A stretch of 64,000 nt of DNA, from NCBI GenBank assembly GCA_021234155.1, contig JAJEKV010000005.1, positions 5,747,216 to 5,811,215 on the forward strand. The letters are read 5' to 3'. The notes under the pieces are model-generated. The model saw only the letters and a list, made by a program, of their open reading frames with translations. It did not search any database and was not told where the DNA came from. A program made the position numbers and the translations under genes. This stretch comes from Isoetes taiwanensis. Taxonomy: Eukaryota; Streptophyta; Lycopodiopsida; Isoetales; Isoetaceae. Position 1 is the first letter of the stretch. The number at the start of each line of letters is the position of its first letter. Positions 35,581-46,595 of this stretch are shown piece by piece.

Positions 35581-36025
35581 ATTGTTATGAATTGCTTTGA
35601 GTATTTTTTGTTACCTTGTTGCGCAGCATATGATCAAATCCGGACGCGCTATGTTGAGTTGGTCAGGTCTGGCCAGCCGCTACATGTGACATTGAGCACG
35701 GCTTCCGTACGGGTGCTGGGATCATACCTTTAGGAGGTTATGGACATGCGAGATCAGTTATTTCCTCGGGCACACACTTGACATGTCTATATACATTTAT
35801 TTCATCATGATGATGTATACTTGTACAGTTTGACAACATTCTTATTACTGCCACGGTTTTTCCCTCGAAAACCCTTCGGGGCGGGGGTTTTTTAAACCGG
35901 ACAGTAATAAGTTTGCTGCGCTCTTCTGGGTCCCATAGGCCGATTGGTCTCAGTGGACGATAAAAATCATTCTATTCTATTCTATTCTATTCTATTCTAT
36001 TCTATTCTATTCTTCACATAACAAT
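35581..36025. mobile_element. Insertion of about 445 bp with strong hairpin and pentamer tail
   Basis: Splits the LINE endonuclease. The ends are a 9-bp inverted pair, ATTGTTATG (35,581-35,589) and CATAACAAT (36,017-36,025). Internally, TTATTACTG and CAGTAATAA (about 35,850-35,910) close a GC-rich foldback, and (TTCTA)n runs at 35,969-36,012. The tail favours a SINE-like origin, while the inverted ends favour a small DNA element. I do not recognise the family. Confidence 0.5.
35969..36012. repeat. (TTCTA)n pentanucleotide repeat
   Basis: About nine copies at the right end of the insertion. Confidence 0.95.
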
Positions 36026-36299
36026 CTATCCCCCCAAAACCCTTGTGTCTTCATCCTTTTCTATTCCATTATGAATGAAGTATTTGATATCCCTCTATTT
36101 TTTGCAAACATGTTTTCTCGTGTTCATGTGTTTCAGCAAAAAATGCTACATTCCACATAGTGTGAACATCTTCCATGGATGCTAGTTTTTTCGTGTCTAA
36201 CCCATTGATGTTCCACGTCCCTACCCTGATGGTTTGCACTTCCTACTCATGGTTCTAGTCTTGCGCCACTACTTTCCCTTTCTTCCAGAATGCCCTTTT

Positions 36300-37699
<1,400 letters not shown>

Positions 37700-38743
37700 G
37701 ATATTCTGTAAAACAGATGTTAGCAGGGCTGCCACTTCTGAAAACACGCAATTGGCAGCATTGGTTAACCATCTCATTGCATCTTTGTGGGCTTTGTAAA
37801 TTCCCATCAAATATGGAAGCTTAATACTTTTTATAGCGAGATCTGGCAACATCTCATGTAGTTCCACTAAGATTTCTTGTTGACATCTGCTTAATGGAAG
37901 CCATTCACCAGTGCTATCTTTATAGGGTTCAAAATCCGCACTGGACAATCTTTCTAGTGCCATCATTCTCAACACCTTTTTACATATAAATGAAGGTGTA
38001 TTTGCTGCTTTGTCAATACCAGCAACATGCACATGATTTTTTAGCCATTTCAAGTTTTGCATGGCATTTTGATTCTGATCCAAATCAGAGTTTTTAATTT
38101 TTTTATTTTTCCATAAAGATGCATTAATGTATGATCTAATGATCATTCTTGCATGTCCATCTTGGTATGGAACATTGTATTGGTTAGCCACATAATTCGA
38201 TAGAATTTCCCAAGCTGCCAATAACGTTTCCTCAATTTCAATTTTTGACACCCTTCTCAATGGAATATTATTTAGGCCCTTTTCTGTTTCAGACTTTAGA
38301 ATCTTATTTGAGATTATGGATAAATCTAGGGTAGTTACGTGTGAACCAAGCTCCCCATAACACTTTCTAAAGTTCTCAAATTTCTTTGAAACAGTACAAG
38401 CACATTCAGGAATTTTAGAGCATGAAAAACTGCAAAAGGTATCATTAGGATCATACCAGTATGATTGCATGTTCATTGTATATTTCCATCCAAACTTAAC
38501 TTGGTCCAGAACTTCTTCTCCATCTATTTGGTAAATTTCCTCTAAACATCTTCTGAACAATGTCCTGATATTTATGTGTTCAAATGCCCTGCATGTATAC
38601 AAGACATGTATAAAGAACTTTTTTTCTTTTGCTTCCTTTGTTAGCAGAAACTTCCCATTTTCCTTGATCAGTGTCTTGCCACGTAATATGTCTTCATCAA
38701 TCTCATTGTTATCATACAATATTTCGTCATTGACATGCTCCAT
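37700..38743 (-). pseudogene. PLE-like RT, E1, N-terminal half only
   Basis: Identical to residues 1-347 of the E3 protein (MEHVNDEILYDNNEIDEDIL...). It is open up to the deletion point and then runs into foreign sequence (TSS) and a stop. The GIDKAANTP and GIYKAHK blocks are present; motifs A to C are missing. Confidence 0.9.
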
Positions 38744-39006
38744 TATCTTATCTTCTCTCGTTTTAAACCTGAATCATACCTAACCCATGTCAATTCTGGG
38801 ATTTCGCTTTGAAAACTAGAGCATTTTTTTGCACATATAGTCAACTTTCCAATATCTTGGGTTTTGTGAACACACAGAGTACCATTAGTTTTGCGAACAC
38901 ATATATTGTGTTCTCTTAATTTCTGTTTTGGTCCTTCTTGAACTAATCTTGTGAACACCATGCAAAAGAAGTTTTCTGTAAATGGGAAAACTTGCACATG
39001 AAGCAT
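38743..39006 (-). CDS. ORF2, short Cys-rich protein, E1
   Basis: 87 codons plus stop from the ATG at 39,006 (MLHVQVFPFTENFF...). The centre has a repeated C-V-x-K-T pattern (NICVRKTNG, TLCVHKTQD, TICAKKC) that might bind metal; the C-terminus is basic (GLKREKIR). The TAA stop overlaps the ATG of the RT as TAATG, as in some non-LTR elements where the ribosome restarts. It is the same in E2 (46,189-46,452). The function is unknown. Confidence 0.6.
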   Translation of the reverse strand: MLHVQVFPFTENFFCMVFTRLVQEGPKQKLREHNICVRKTNGTLCVHKTQDIGKLTICAKKCSSFQSEIPELTWVRYDSGLKREKIR

Positions 39007-39149
39007 TAAATTCAATGTAGCAGAACGAATAAATTAGATATCACACTATTAATAATATGAAATACTTCTGCAATTTTCATTTCCAGAGTTTCGAATGACA
39101 CAAAACAAAGAAATTTACTCCAAGACTGGAGTGTTCACGCCCATACTAG

Positions 39150-40781
39150 TCACTGATATTTCAGTTTTTTTGGCGTCATAAGCGGGGTCATTTCCAGAAC
39201 TTGGACGGATGATGTTGCAGAAGATGGAGTTGCTTGGTTGCTGACACTACGACTCCCATTTCCAAAGCTTAAAGCTGAGTTTGGAGTATATCCACGATTT
39301 CGTGAGAACTGTGGATTGAAGTGCCTTCCTCTACCACCTCTATTTCTGCCACGTCCCCTGGTTGTAAACTGGGGTGTGACAGCAGAGCTCATTCCAGAAT
39401 TGGATTCACTTGCAGCTTCATTTAGGTTCAAAGAAAACCTCTTTGTGGGGGCATTCCGTTTTCTGGCCAGACTTGCACTGAATTCCTGTGGCATAAACAA
39501 CTGTTCAATATACCTAGGCCCCTCATTTTCACCATAACTCAGAAGTAGCCTTGGTTTCTTTTCTGCATATTCTTCAGCTGCAATTATCATTAGTTCCCTG
39601 GTGTACATAAACACTACTAATGCCCTTATTGCTTCTTTTGTAGAATCAAGAAGCAACCATTGAATAAATGATATGAACTGAACTTCCAGCTTATCAGAGG
39701 TGATCCAACAGCTTTCAATGTTGTTTGCCAAGAACCATAAGGCATGGTCAAACCATAATATGTTGCTTTTGGGGCACTGATCATTTTGCTGGCAGGTACA
39801 TTTTATGAATGGTCGGTTGTAATTCCAGACCAATTTGTAATAGTCCTTACTTCGCTTGATCAGAGGGGGAATTTTCCCTTTGCAGTGAAGTTTAACAGGC
39901 TTGGAGCATCTGCCAGCATCAAAAACCTGCATGTTAATGTCTTTCAGAATCACCTCATTTTGCACAGAGCTCATATTGTTGATGGCATCCCTGTAGCATT
40001 CCGCTTTAAATTCATCAATGGTCTTTTTTCCATTGATTGCTGTAAGAGTGATTAAAGCGTCCAGACTAAATGGAGCTACCAGTTGTAATGACCACATGGT
40101 CCACATCTTGTTTTCATGTACTGCGGCCAGATCCTCCACTACCCTAGTTGGGATAATGGGATACATATGAGCTTTGAAACTTTCTGGAGATATCTCATCT
40201 GGTTGGGTTTCAGGCTCAGCATTTATGATGTTTGTTGCCTCCTCACATAATTCCTTCCCTTGAAGTAAGGGGTGGGATTTTACATGCATGGTGGGCATAG
40301 CCATGGAAGGGTTATGTATCCCTTCAACATTTGCCCGTAATAAGGCCAGCACGAATTTATTTATCGTGTTTAGGCATTCCTGAATTTGCTCAAAGTCTTT
40401 TCTCAGAATGTTTACAAGCTGGTTTTTGAAGAGCATTAATTTATCCACAGGGTTCCTATTTGCAAAGATTTCTAGCCACATGGCAATATCAAAGTTGGCT
40501 AGGATGGACTCACCATCGTTTTGCCTAATGCATCTCATGCCTTATGAGAAATTCATGAAACTCCCCGCCTTTTATCCGAATCAGCCAGGCTTTGAGCTAG
40601 AGGTGAAGGTGCCGACATTTCTTCGTGGTACCCAAGCTCCAATTAATTCATTTTCCCACGCTTGAACCGCTTCATTTCGTGCCATCTGTTTTATAGACAG
40701 GGGAACCATTCCGTTAGTTATGAACTGCAAGGTGAAATCAAGATAATTTATGTGCCATGAAGGCAACTTGCATTTGATCAA
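39150..40781 (-). pseudogene. ORF1 (gag-like, RGG tail), E1, one frame break
   Basis: About 543 residues if the break near 40,530-40,700 is ignored; 39,150-40,538 is open for 462 codons. The body resembles no family I know. It has a C-x-C-x5-C cluster (IKCTCQQNDQCPK) and a basic RGG-type tail (TTRGRGRNRGGRGRH, then SRNRGYTPNS) followed by a Ser/Thr-rich end (LMTPKKLKYQ). The tail suggests RNA binding like a nucleocapsid. The differences from E2 in the broken stretch are at CTG/CAG sites ('ttgcacagactgctcatg' there, 'ttgcctaatgcatctcatg' here), so the break may be sequence error. Confidence 0.75.
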
Positions 40782-40793
40782 AATATGAATTTA

Positions 40794-40813
40794 GCACTCC
40801 AACTAAGGAGTGC
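40794..40813 (-). promoter_or_regulatory. 7-bp hairpin just before ORF1, E1
   Basis: GCACTCC, loop AACTAA, GGAGTGC, only 12 bases before the first codon of the open ORF1 frame. Also at 48,238-48,257 (E2) and 55,706-55,725 (E3). Confidence 0.55.
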
Positions 40814-41367
40814 GGCGGGTGATTGCGCACAGTGTGTGTAAAAAACAGGTCATATCATATGACAAAGAAGCCACTTAAATTCATAAATTGATCATTGAAC
40901 AAAAACACCTCATTGGGATGCATAAATTACATGATTCCACATGATATAATATAATATAAAAAGGTTTTTCCCAAATGTCTGAAAACAGGAATTTATTTTC
41001 TGGAATCAAAAAAAACATCTAGCATGGTAAATCTCAGGAAGTTCAAAGGAAGGATCTCACCACATCCTAAAAATTTCAATGCAAGCATCTACATTTTTGC
41101 TCAAGGGTAGAGGCGTGGTACCTGCAGACCATCCAGGAGCTTAAGTTAGTATAGTAATAGTAACTAGACACTGAACCTAGCAGTGTCATAGCCACCACCC
41201 AGTTGTTATCCATGTCAAAGCTAAAATATAGATCTAAGCATGAAACTTTAAGAATGATAACATCATATATTCTTAAAAAGACATACATTTTAGCAATAGA
41301 TCTCTTAACGAATTTTCATCTCTACTATTCAAATCACTAGGGCAAAATCCTTCAAATAAAATTCCTT

Positions 41368-41411
41368 ACTGCTATGTATTTATGCATAGCAGTCTTGTGA
41401 GTATCCACAAG
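41368..41411 (-). promoter_or_regulatory. Two adjacent stem-loops in leader, E1
   Basis: ACTGCTATG, 8-nt loop, CATAGCAGT (41,368-41,393) is directly followed by CTTGTG, 6-nt loop, CACAAG (41,394-41,411). Both are unchanged in E2 (48,817-48,860) and E3 (56,282-56,325). They may be structural elements of the RNA leader. Confidence 0.6.
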
Positions 41412-43789
41412 GTAACTGCTAATATCATTTAAGTGGCAAAGGAGATGCATTTCAGGAAGTTAAATGTCCTGAACTTAACATAAAACAAAGAAGCACAAAT
41501 AGCCTTGAAAAAAATAGCCACAAGAGGTGCAACAAAGCAAAAAGGTCATTAAGCAACAAGCAAGCAGCAGCTAGCTAAAGGCAGGAAAAAGAACAAATAC
41601 AGCAAAGGCAATAAAGGCAAAAGCCAGCGCCACAACCGCGCGTAAGAAGAAGCACCACACACGTGCAAAATGTTAACAAAAAGCAAAAGTTACAGAAATA
41701 TGCAAAGAAGCAAACGATAGAAAAGCATAAGCAAAACGTAAAATTTTTGAAGCAAAGAGCACTTAGACAACTAGGGCAAAGGAAATGCCTACTAGAATAG
41801 CTAAAGGTAGGAAGAAAACATCAAACAAAACAAGGCACAAATTAAAAAGGCACAAGCTGGTCAAAAGGGCAAATCAAAGAGGCTAATTGCCATAGGACAA
41901 AAATGGCACAGGATAAGCCTACTGCAGCAGGTACAGGCTGGAAAAAGAACAAATACAGCAGGGGAAAGGACATATCCAGAACGCCACATCATGGCAAAGA
42001 AACAAGCACAAGATAGGCAGAATGTTAGCAATTAGCCCAAGAAAGGTAAAGGGAGGAAGAAATTCAAAAAAATAATGTGAAATCAGAGAGGAAAGAGTTA
42101 AAGACATCATTATCAATCAGACAAGAGAATTGCAGAAGCATACAGAATAAAATAACGCATAAGATGCCAGCTACAGCATCAAAAGGCAGATAACGAGAAA
42201 TATAGAGAAATATAAAGAGACCAAGGGGGAAAAAATGTTAAAAGCAAGAAATAAATTAAAGCTAAATGATAATCAAACAACCAATAAAGGCTAAAGAGGA
42301 AGGGAGATAAAAAAAGTTACCCAACCTGGAAAGACAACATAAGCTTCATAAGCAAGACAACTAAGGTCAGCAATATTTTGAATCAAAGAGCCCTTAGAAA
42401 ACAACTCCTATCAGAAGCCTATTCTAGAAGCTAATGGTAGGAAGAACAAATAAAACACTGCAAAAATTAAAAAATGGCAAGCAATGTAGAAGGGCAAATT
42501 GAATAAACCAATTGCCAAAATACAAACAAGGCAAAAGAGAAGCCTACTGCAGCAGCAAAGAAAGGGCATGAAAACATCAAATGTATCAAGGGAGATAAAG
42601 GTAAGAGCCAGCACGCCATAGTTTGAAGGCAAGAAATAATGAAGCAACTATAATGAAGCAAGGAAAAAACCCACCAGAAGGTAAAGGTACTTCCAGAATG
42701 AACAAGTAAACCAATGCATAAATTAGAAGGCAAAAGCTAGAATTTAGACTCGGAAGGTTGGGCGTAAAAAATTGGAAGGCCAACTCAAGGCAAAGAAAGG
42801 GCGGACAACCATCAAAATAAGCGAGGGAAATAAATGCACAAGACAAACTAGACATAACTGGCAGAGGATCAAGCACCACCTGTGCAAGATGTTAACAAAA
42901 TTCACTAGCAAAAGGTAAAAGGAGGATGAAAACCAATAATATACAGTGAACCCAACGAGGCAAGTACATAAATAAGCGAATTGCAAAAAACATAAAGCAA
43001 ACAAGGTAGAACAGAAGCAAACAAACAAAGTGGAGAGCAAAAACAGAAGAAAAGGCAATTGAAACTACTTAAGCATAAACCGAAAAACAGAACCTCATGA
43101 AATACCTTAAGAGATAGCCCGAGAAAAGGAGAAGGAAACGTTGAAGAAGAGGAAATGTAAGACACCAGCAAGGCAAGTGATTGGGGCCGAAACTTTTGAA
43201 AGAGAAGGACGATAGCAGGGCCGAAAAATTCAAGAAATAAGGAAGCATAGAAACGCGAGAGAGGGCAATAAATGCCAGGCACGATAAACAGAAATGAGAT
43301 CCGGAACCACTAACCCACTAAACTAAATGATATATTAGGTTAACAAGAAAAGGAAAGGACAAACTTACAATAATAAAACCTAACAAACCCAAGGGCTGAG
43401 AGCCAAAGACCATCAACCCTCGAGGAAAATTTTTTGAGAATGGCTATCATCCAAACATAAACAATATCAAATAAAAGCTAAGCATGGGAAAGAGAAATAC
43501 AAGGGTAACACCATCCACAAAACCTCAGAAAGATCTCCACCCAAAGGAAAAGGTTAATGGATACATAACCATAGAGGTACAACAGCCCCAGAAAAGGTTA
43601 CCATTAAACTATGGAAGCCCACACTGGGATAAAAATACAAGGGTAGTGACGGAAAAAAAGCCAAAAACCAGTTAACATTCCAGCCACTTAATATAGGAAA
43701 ATAAGGAACCTTTCAAGCTAGTTTGCCACTACTGAAGCATTTGATAGAGTAGGAATGTAGTAGAGAGCGAGAGAAAGAGAAAAAGTAAG

Positions 43790-43794
<5 letters not shown>

Positions 43795-43825
<31 letters not shown>
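43795..43825. repeat. (GT)n tract 2, about 30 bp (E1/E2 junction)
   Basis: Separates the 5' end of E1 (…gtaagatttt) from the 3' end of E2 (gagacccaccatcc…). It is the shortest of the four tracts. Confidence 0.97.
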
Positions 43826-43827
<2 letters not shown>

Positions 43828-43972
43828 ACCCACCATCCAGCCCACAGCACTAAACACACTATACCAAAGTACAATGATCGTTTGACTGATCCATTATTAC
43901 TTGGGAGCCAGCACTGCCACCTCCCATATGGTATAGTGTGCAGGCTGCTCACCAAGTATTACTCTAGTTAAT

Positions 43973-43978
43973 TTTATT
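43973..43978 (-). terminator. Candidate AATAAA polyadenylation signal, E2
   Basis: AATAAA in the sense direction about 40 bases after the RT stop. The same site in E3 is 51,428-51,433. Confidence 0.45.
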
Positions 43979-44016
43979 GTAGTGATTCAGATATGACAGT
44001 ATTTACCTTTTAGAGT

Positions 44017-46189
44017 TTACTCCTTCTCCTGAATGAACTTTCCCCGCATGCAATCCAGTGCGTTTATAACTTGTGATATATCGCATTTACTTCCAGGTAG
44101 AGATGTTCGTCTAAGACCTGTTATAATGGTTCCAATAAGACGGGTGGTATGGAAACCATTTGCATGCATTCTATTCACTGTCCACAGTATCTCAGCCATG
44201 CAATCCTCGTAGTTATTTGAATAGTAAAACAGTGGATAAATTTGTGACAAAACCATTTTGTATGCACTGTTCATTGGTCTGTTTGAAGACAGCCAGATGT
44301 ACTGGGAATAGCTAAATGGAAGTGTACGTCTCTTGTCATATTTTTTCAGTATGTAATATCCTCTTTGGCCATCGACGATATTGATTTGAAGGCTGAGAAA
44401 ATGAGCCTTTTTGCAGTGTATACTATCTTCCCTCACTTCCACATCTTCAAGTTCTGGTTTAATCTCCAAAAAGTTCAGAGGATATATAGTAAACGGATCA
44501 TTTTGGTTAACCACAGACCCTGGTTTCAAGAATTTCAGAATTATTGGATTATTGAGAACACATAAATCATCTATGAATCTGCTAGGTTCCTTGAATAGTT
44601 TGAGCAATTCAAATTCCTTTAACCTGGCTAACTTAACTATGAAATTGTATTCATAATAGGCTAGGTACAGGTTACACCAGATAGGTGAGCATGAAAAGCC
44701 CATTGGAATACCTTTGATCTGTCTCCATGCTCTATCGCCTAGGCGAATGTAGCTGTTATTTATGAGCCATTTATTCCAATCTATGATTTCCCTTTGTGAA
44801 ATCTCAGTCCAGCAATCAGACTTGAAGTTTTTATTCTTCCAGGTAACTTTGGAATATGCATACATTTCACGGGTAAACGCGCAAAGTTTCATGTCTTTCT
44901 GTTTAGCAAGCAAGAAAACCTCTTTTACTATCCATGAAATTGCATTATCTAGACTGTCAACACCAAGTAGAGGAATCATTTCATAACATCTCGCAATGTC
45001 CCCAACAAAAATATTATGAATAGATTTGGGTAAATTTAAGGCCACTTGTGTGGTTGAGTCAAATACCCAGAAGCTTCTTGTTTCAATCTTATGGAAGGTC
45101 TTCAAGAAATTATCATAATTATGTGCTTTCTCCTTGAATAACACTGCTATATTCTGTAAAACAGATGTTAGCAGGGCTGCCACTTCTGAAAACACGCAAT
45201 TGGCAGCATTGGTTAACCATCTCATTGCATCTTTGTGGGCTTTGTAAATTCCCATCAAATATGGAAGCTTAATACTTTTATAGCGAGATCTGGCAACATC
45301 TCATGTAGTTCCACTAAGATTTCTTGTTGACATCTGCTTAATGGAAGCCATTCACCAGTGCTATCTTTATAGGGTTCAAAATCCGCACTGGACAATCTTT
45401 CTAGTGCCATCATTCTCAACACCTTTTTACATATAAATGAAGGTGTATTTGCTGCTTTGTCAATACCAGCAACATGCACATGATTTTTTAGCCATTTCAA
45501 GTTTTGCATGGCATTTTGATTCTGATCCAAATCAGAGTTTTTAATTTTTTTATTTTTCCATAAAGATGCATTAATGTATGATCTAATGATCATTCTTGCA
45601 TGTCCATCTTGGTATGGAACATTGTATTGGTTAGCCACATAATTCGATAGAATTTCCCAAGCTGCCAATAACGTTTCCTCAATTTCAATTTTTGACACCC
45701 TTCTCAATGGAATATTATTTAGGCCCTTTTCTGTTTCAGACTTTAGAATCTTATTTGAGATTATGGATAAATCTAGGGTAGTTACGTGTGAACCAAGCTC
45801 CCCATAACACTTTCTAAAGTTCTCAAATTTCTTTGAAACAGTACAAGCACATTCAGGAATTTTAGAGCATGAAAAACTGCAAAAGGTATCATTAGGATCA
45901 TACCAGTATGATTGCATGTTCATTGTATATTTCCATCCAAACTTAACTTGGTCCAGAACTTCTTCTCCATCTATTTGGTAAATTTCCTCTAAACATCTTC
46001 TGAACAATGTCCTGATATTTATGTGTTCAAATGCCCTGCATGTATACAAGACATGTATAAAGAACTTTTTTCTTTTTGCTTCCTTTGTTAGCGAAACTTC
46101 CCATTTTCCTTGATCGTGTCTTGCCAATGTAATATGTCTTCATCAATCTCATTGTTATCATACAATATTTCGTCATTGACATGCTCCAT
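44017..46189 (-). CDS. PLE-like RT, E2 (two apparent frame breaks)
   Basis: Collinear with the intact 724-residue RT of E3. Open pieces are 45,255-46,127 and 44,017-45,258. One break is a lost T in a T-run at about 45,276 (cttttatag here, ctttttatag in E1 and E3). The other stretch (46,080-46,130) has two lost A's in CAG (agcagaaac to agcgaaac, gatcagtg to gatcgtg) and a change at 'ccacgtaat'. All catalytic motifs (GDIARCY, GIPMGFSCSP, FIDD) are present in the second piece. The breaks are of the kinds that long-read error produces, so the gene may be intact. Confidence 0.85.
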
Positions 46190-46452
46190 TATCTTATCTT
46201 CTCTCGTTTTAAACCTGAATCATACCTAACCCATGTCAATTCTGGGATTTCGCTTTGAAAACTAGAGCATTTTTTTGCACATATAGTCAACTTTCCAATA
46301 TCTTGGGTTTTGTGAACACACAGAGTACCATTAGTTTTGCGAACACATATATTGTGTTCTCTTAATTTCTGTTTTGGTCCTTCTTGAACTAATCTTGTGA
46401 ACACCATGCAAAAGAAGTTTTCTGTAAATGGGAAAACTTGCACATGAAGCAT
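46189..46452 (-). CDS. ORF2, short Cys-rich protein, E2
   Basis: Same 87-residue protein as in E1, with identical sequence and the same TAATG overlap with the RT start at 46,187-46,189. Confidence 0.6.
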   Translation of the reverse strand: MLHVQVFPFTENFFCMVFTRLVQEGPKQKLREHNICVRKTNGTLCVHKTQDIGKLTICAKKCSSFQSEIPELTWVRYDSGLKREKIR

Positions 46453-46595
46453 TAAATTCAATGTAGCAGAACGAATAAATTAGATATCACACTATTAATA
46501 ATATGAAATACTTCTGCAATTTTCATTTCCAGAGTTTCGAATGACACAAAACAAAGAAATTTACTCCAAGACTGGAGTGTTCACGCCCATACTAG

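Larger units (their letters stand above)
34950..36245 (-). pseudogene. LINE endonuclease domain, interrupted
   Basis: It begins at about 36,240 with RVGTWNINGLDTKKLASMED and AFFAETHEHEK (the catalytic E region). It resumes after the insertion with FVLGCYFPPRES and GEQGDVISMRVFNTRI (a degraded GDxN block) at 35,331-35,576. It ends with VLVGAQNIGNILDFTIG and ERPESDHMHLTIKL (SDH) at 34,968-35,297. Stops and the insertion abolish function. Confidence 0.78.
37700..43794 (-). mobile_element. Retroelement copy E1 (RT 3' half deleted)
   Basis: Same element as E2 and E3 on the minus strand. The 3' part is missing: it joins segment H at RT residue about 348 (...LLTSVLQNI), so the catalytic palm and the 3' UTR are lost. 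It contains the leader (40,782-43,794), ORF1 (39,150-40,781), ORF2 (38,743-39,006) and the RT N-terminal half. Confidence 0.88.
40782..43794 (-). other. Leader of E1, about 3 kb, pyrimidine-rich in sense
   Basis: Between (GT)n tract 2 and ORF1. The sense (minus) strand is rich in TTGCTTTGCC-like words and contains degenerate internal repeats: 'gcaccac..gcaa.atgttaacaaaa' on the plus strand at about 41,651-41,680 and 42,871-42,900, and repeated 'aggaagaacaaata'-type blocks. Frames here encode only low-complexity hydrophobic sequence and are not called as genes. Confidence 0.7.

Noticed and set aside
39006-39152. Intron joining ORF1 directly to ORF2 (donor near the ORF1 stop, acceptor TTTACAG in ORF2)
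   Set aside because: The obvious donor in ATATCA|GTGACT gives the wrong phase for the ORF2 frame, so splicing here is not supported by the sequence alone.
42905-43282. 125-codon hydrophobic frame repeated in all three leaders (also 50,346-50,723 and 57,809-58,186)
   Set aside because: Low-complexity Phe/Leu/Cys-rich translation of a pyrimidine-rich strand. The copies are near-identical DNA, so conservation says nothing about coding, and overlapping frames look the same.
43484-43675. 63-codon basic plus-strand frame (MGKRNTRVTPSTKPQ...) seen in each element
   Set aside because: Antisense to the element, with no supporting motif. It is present in each copy only because the copies are nearly identical.
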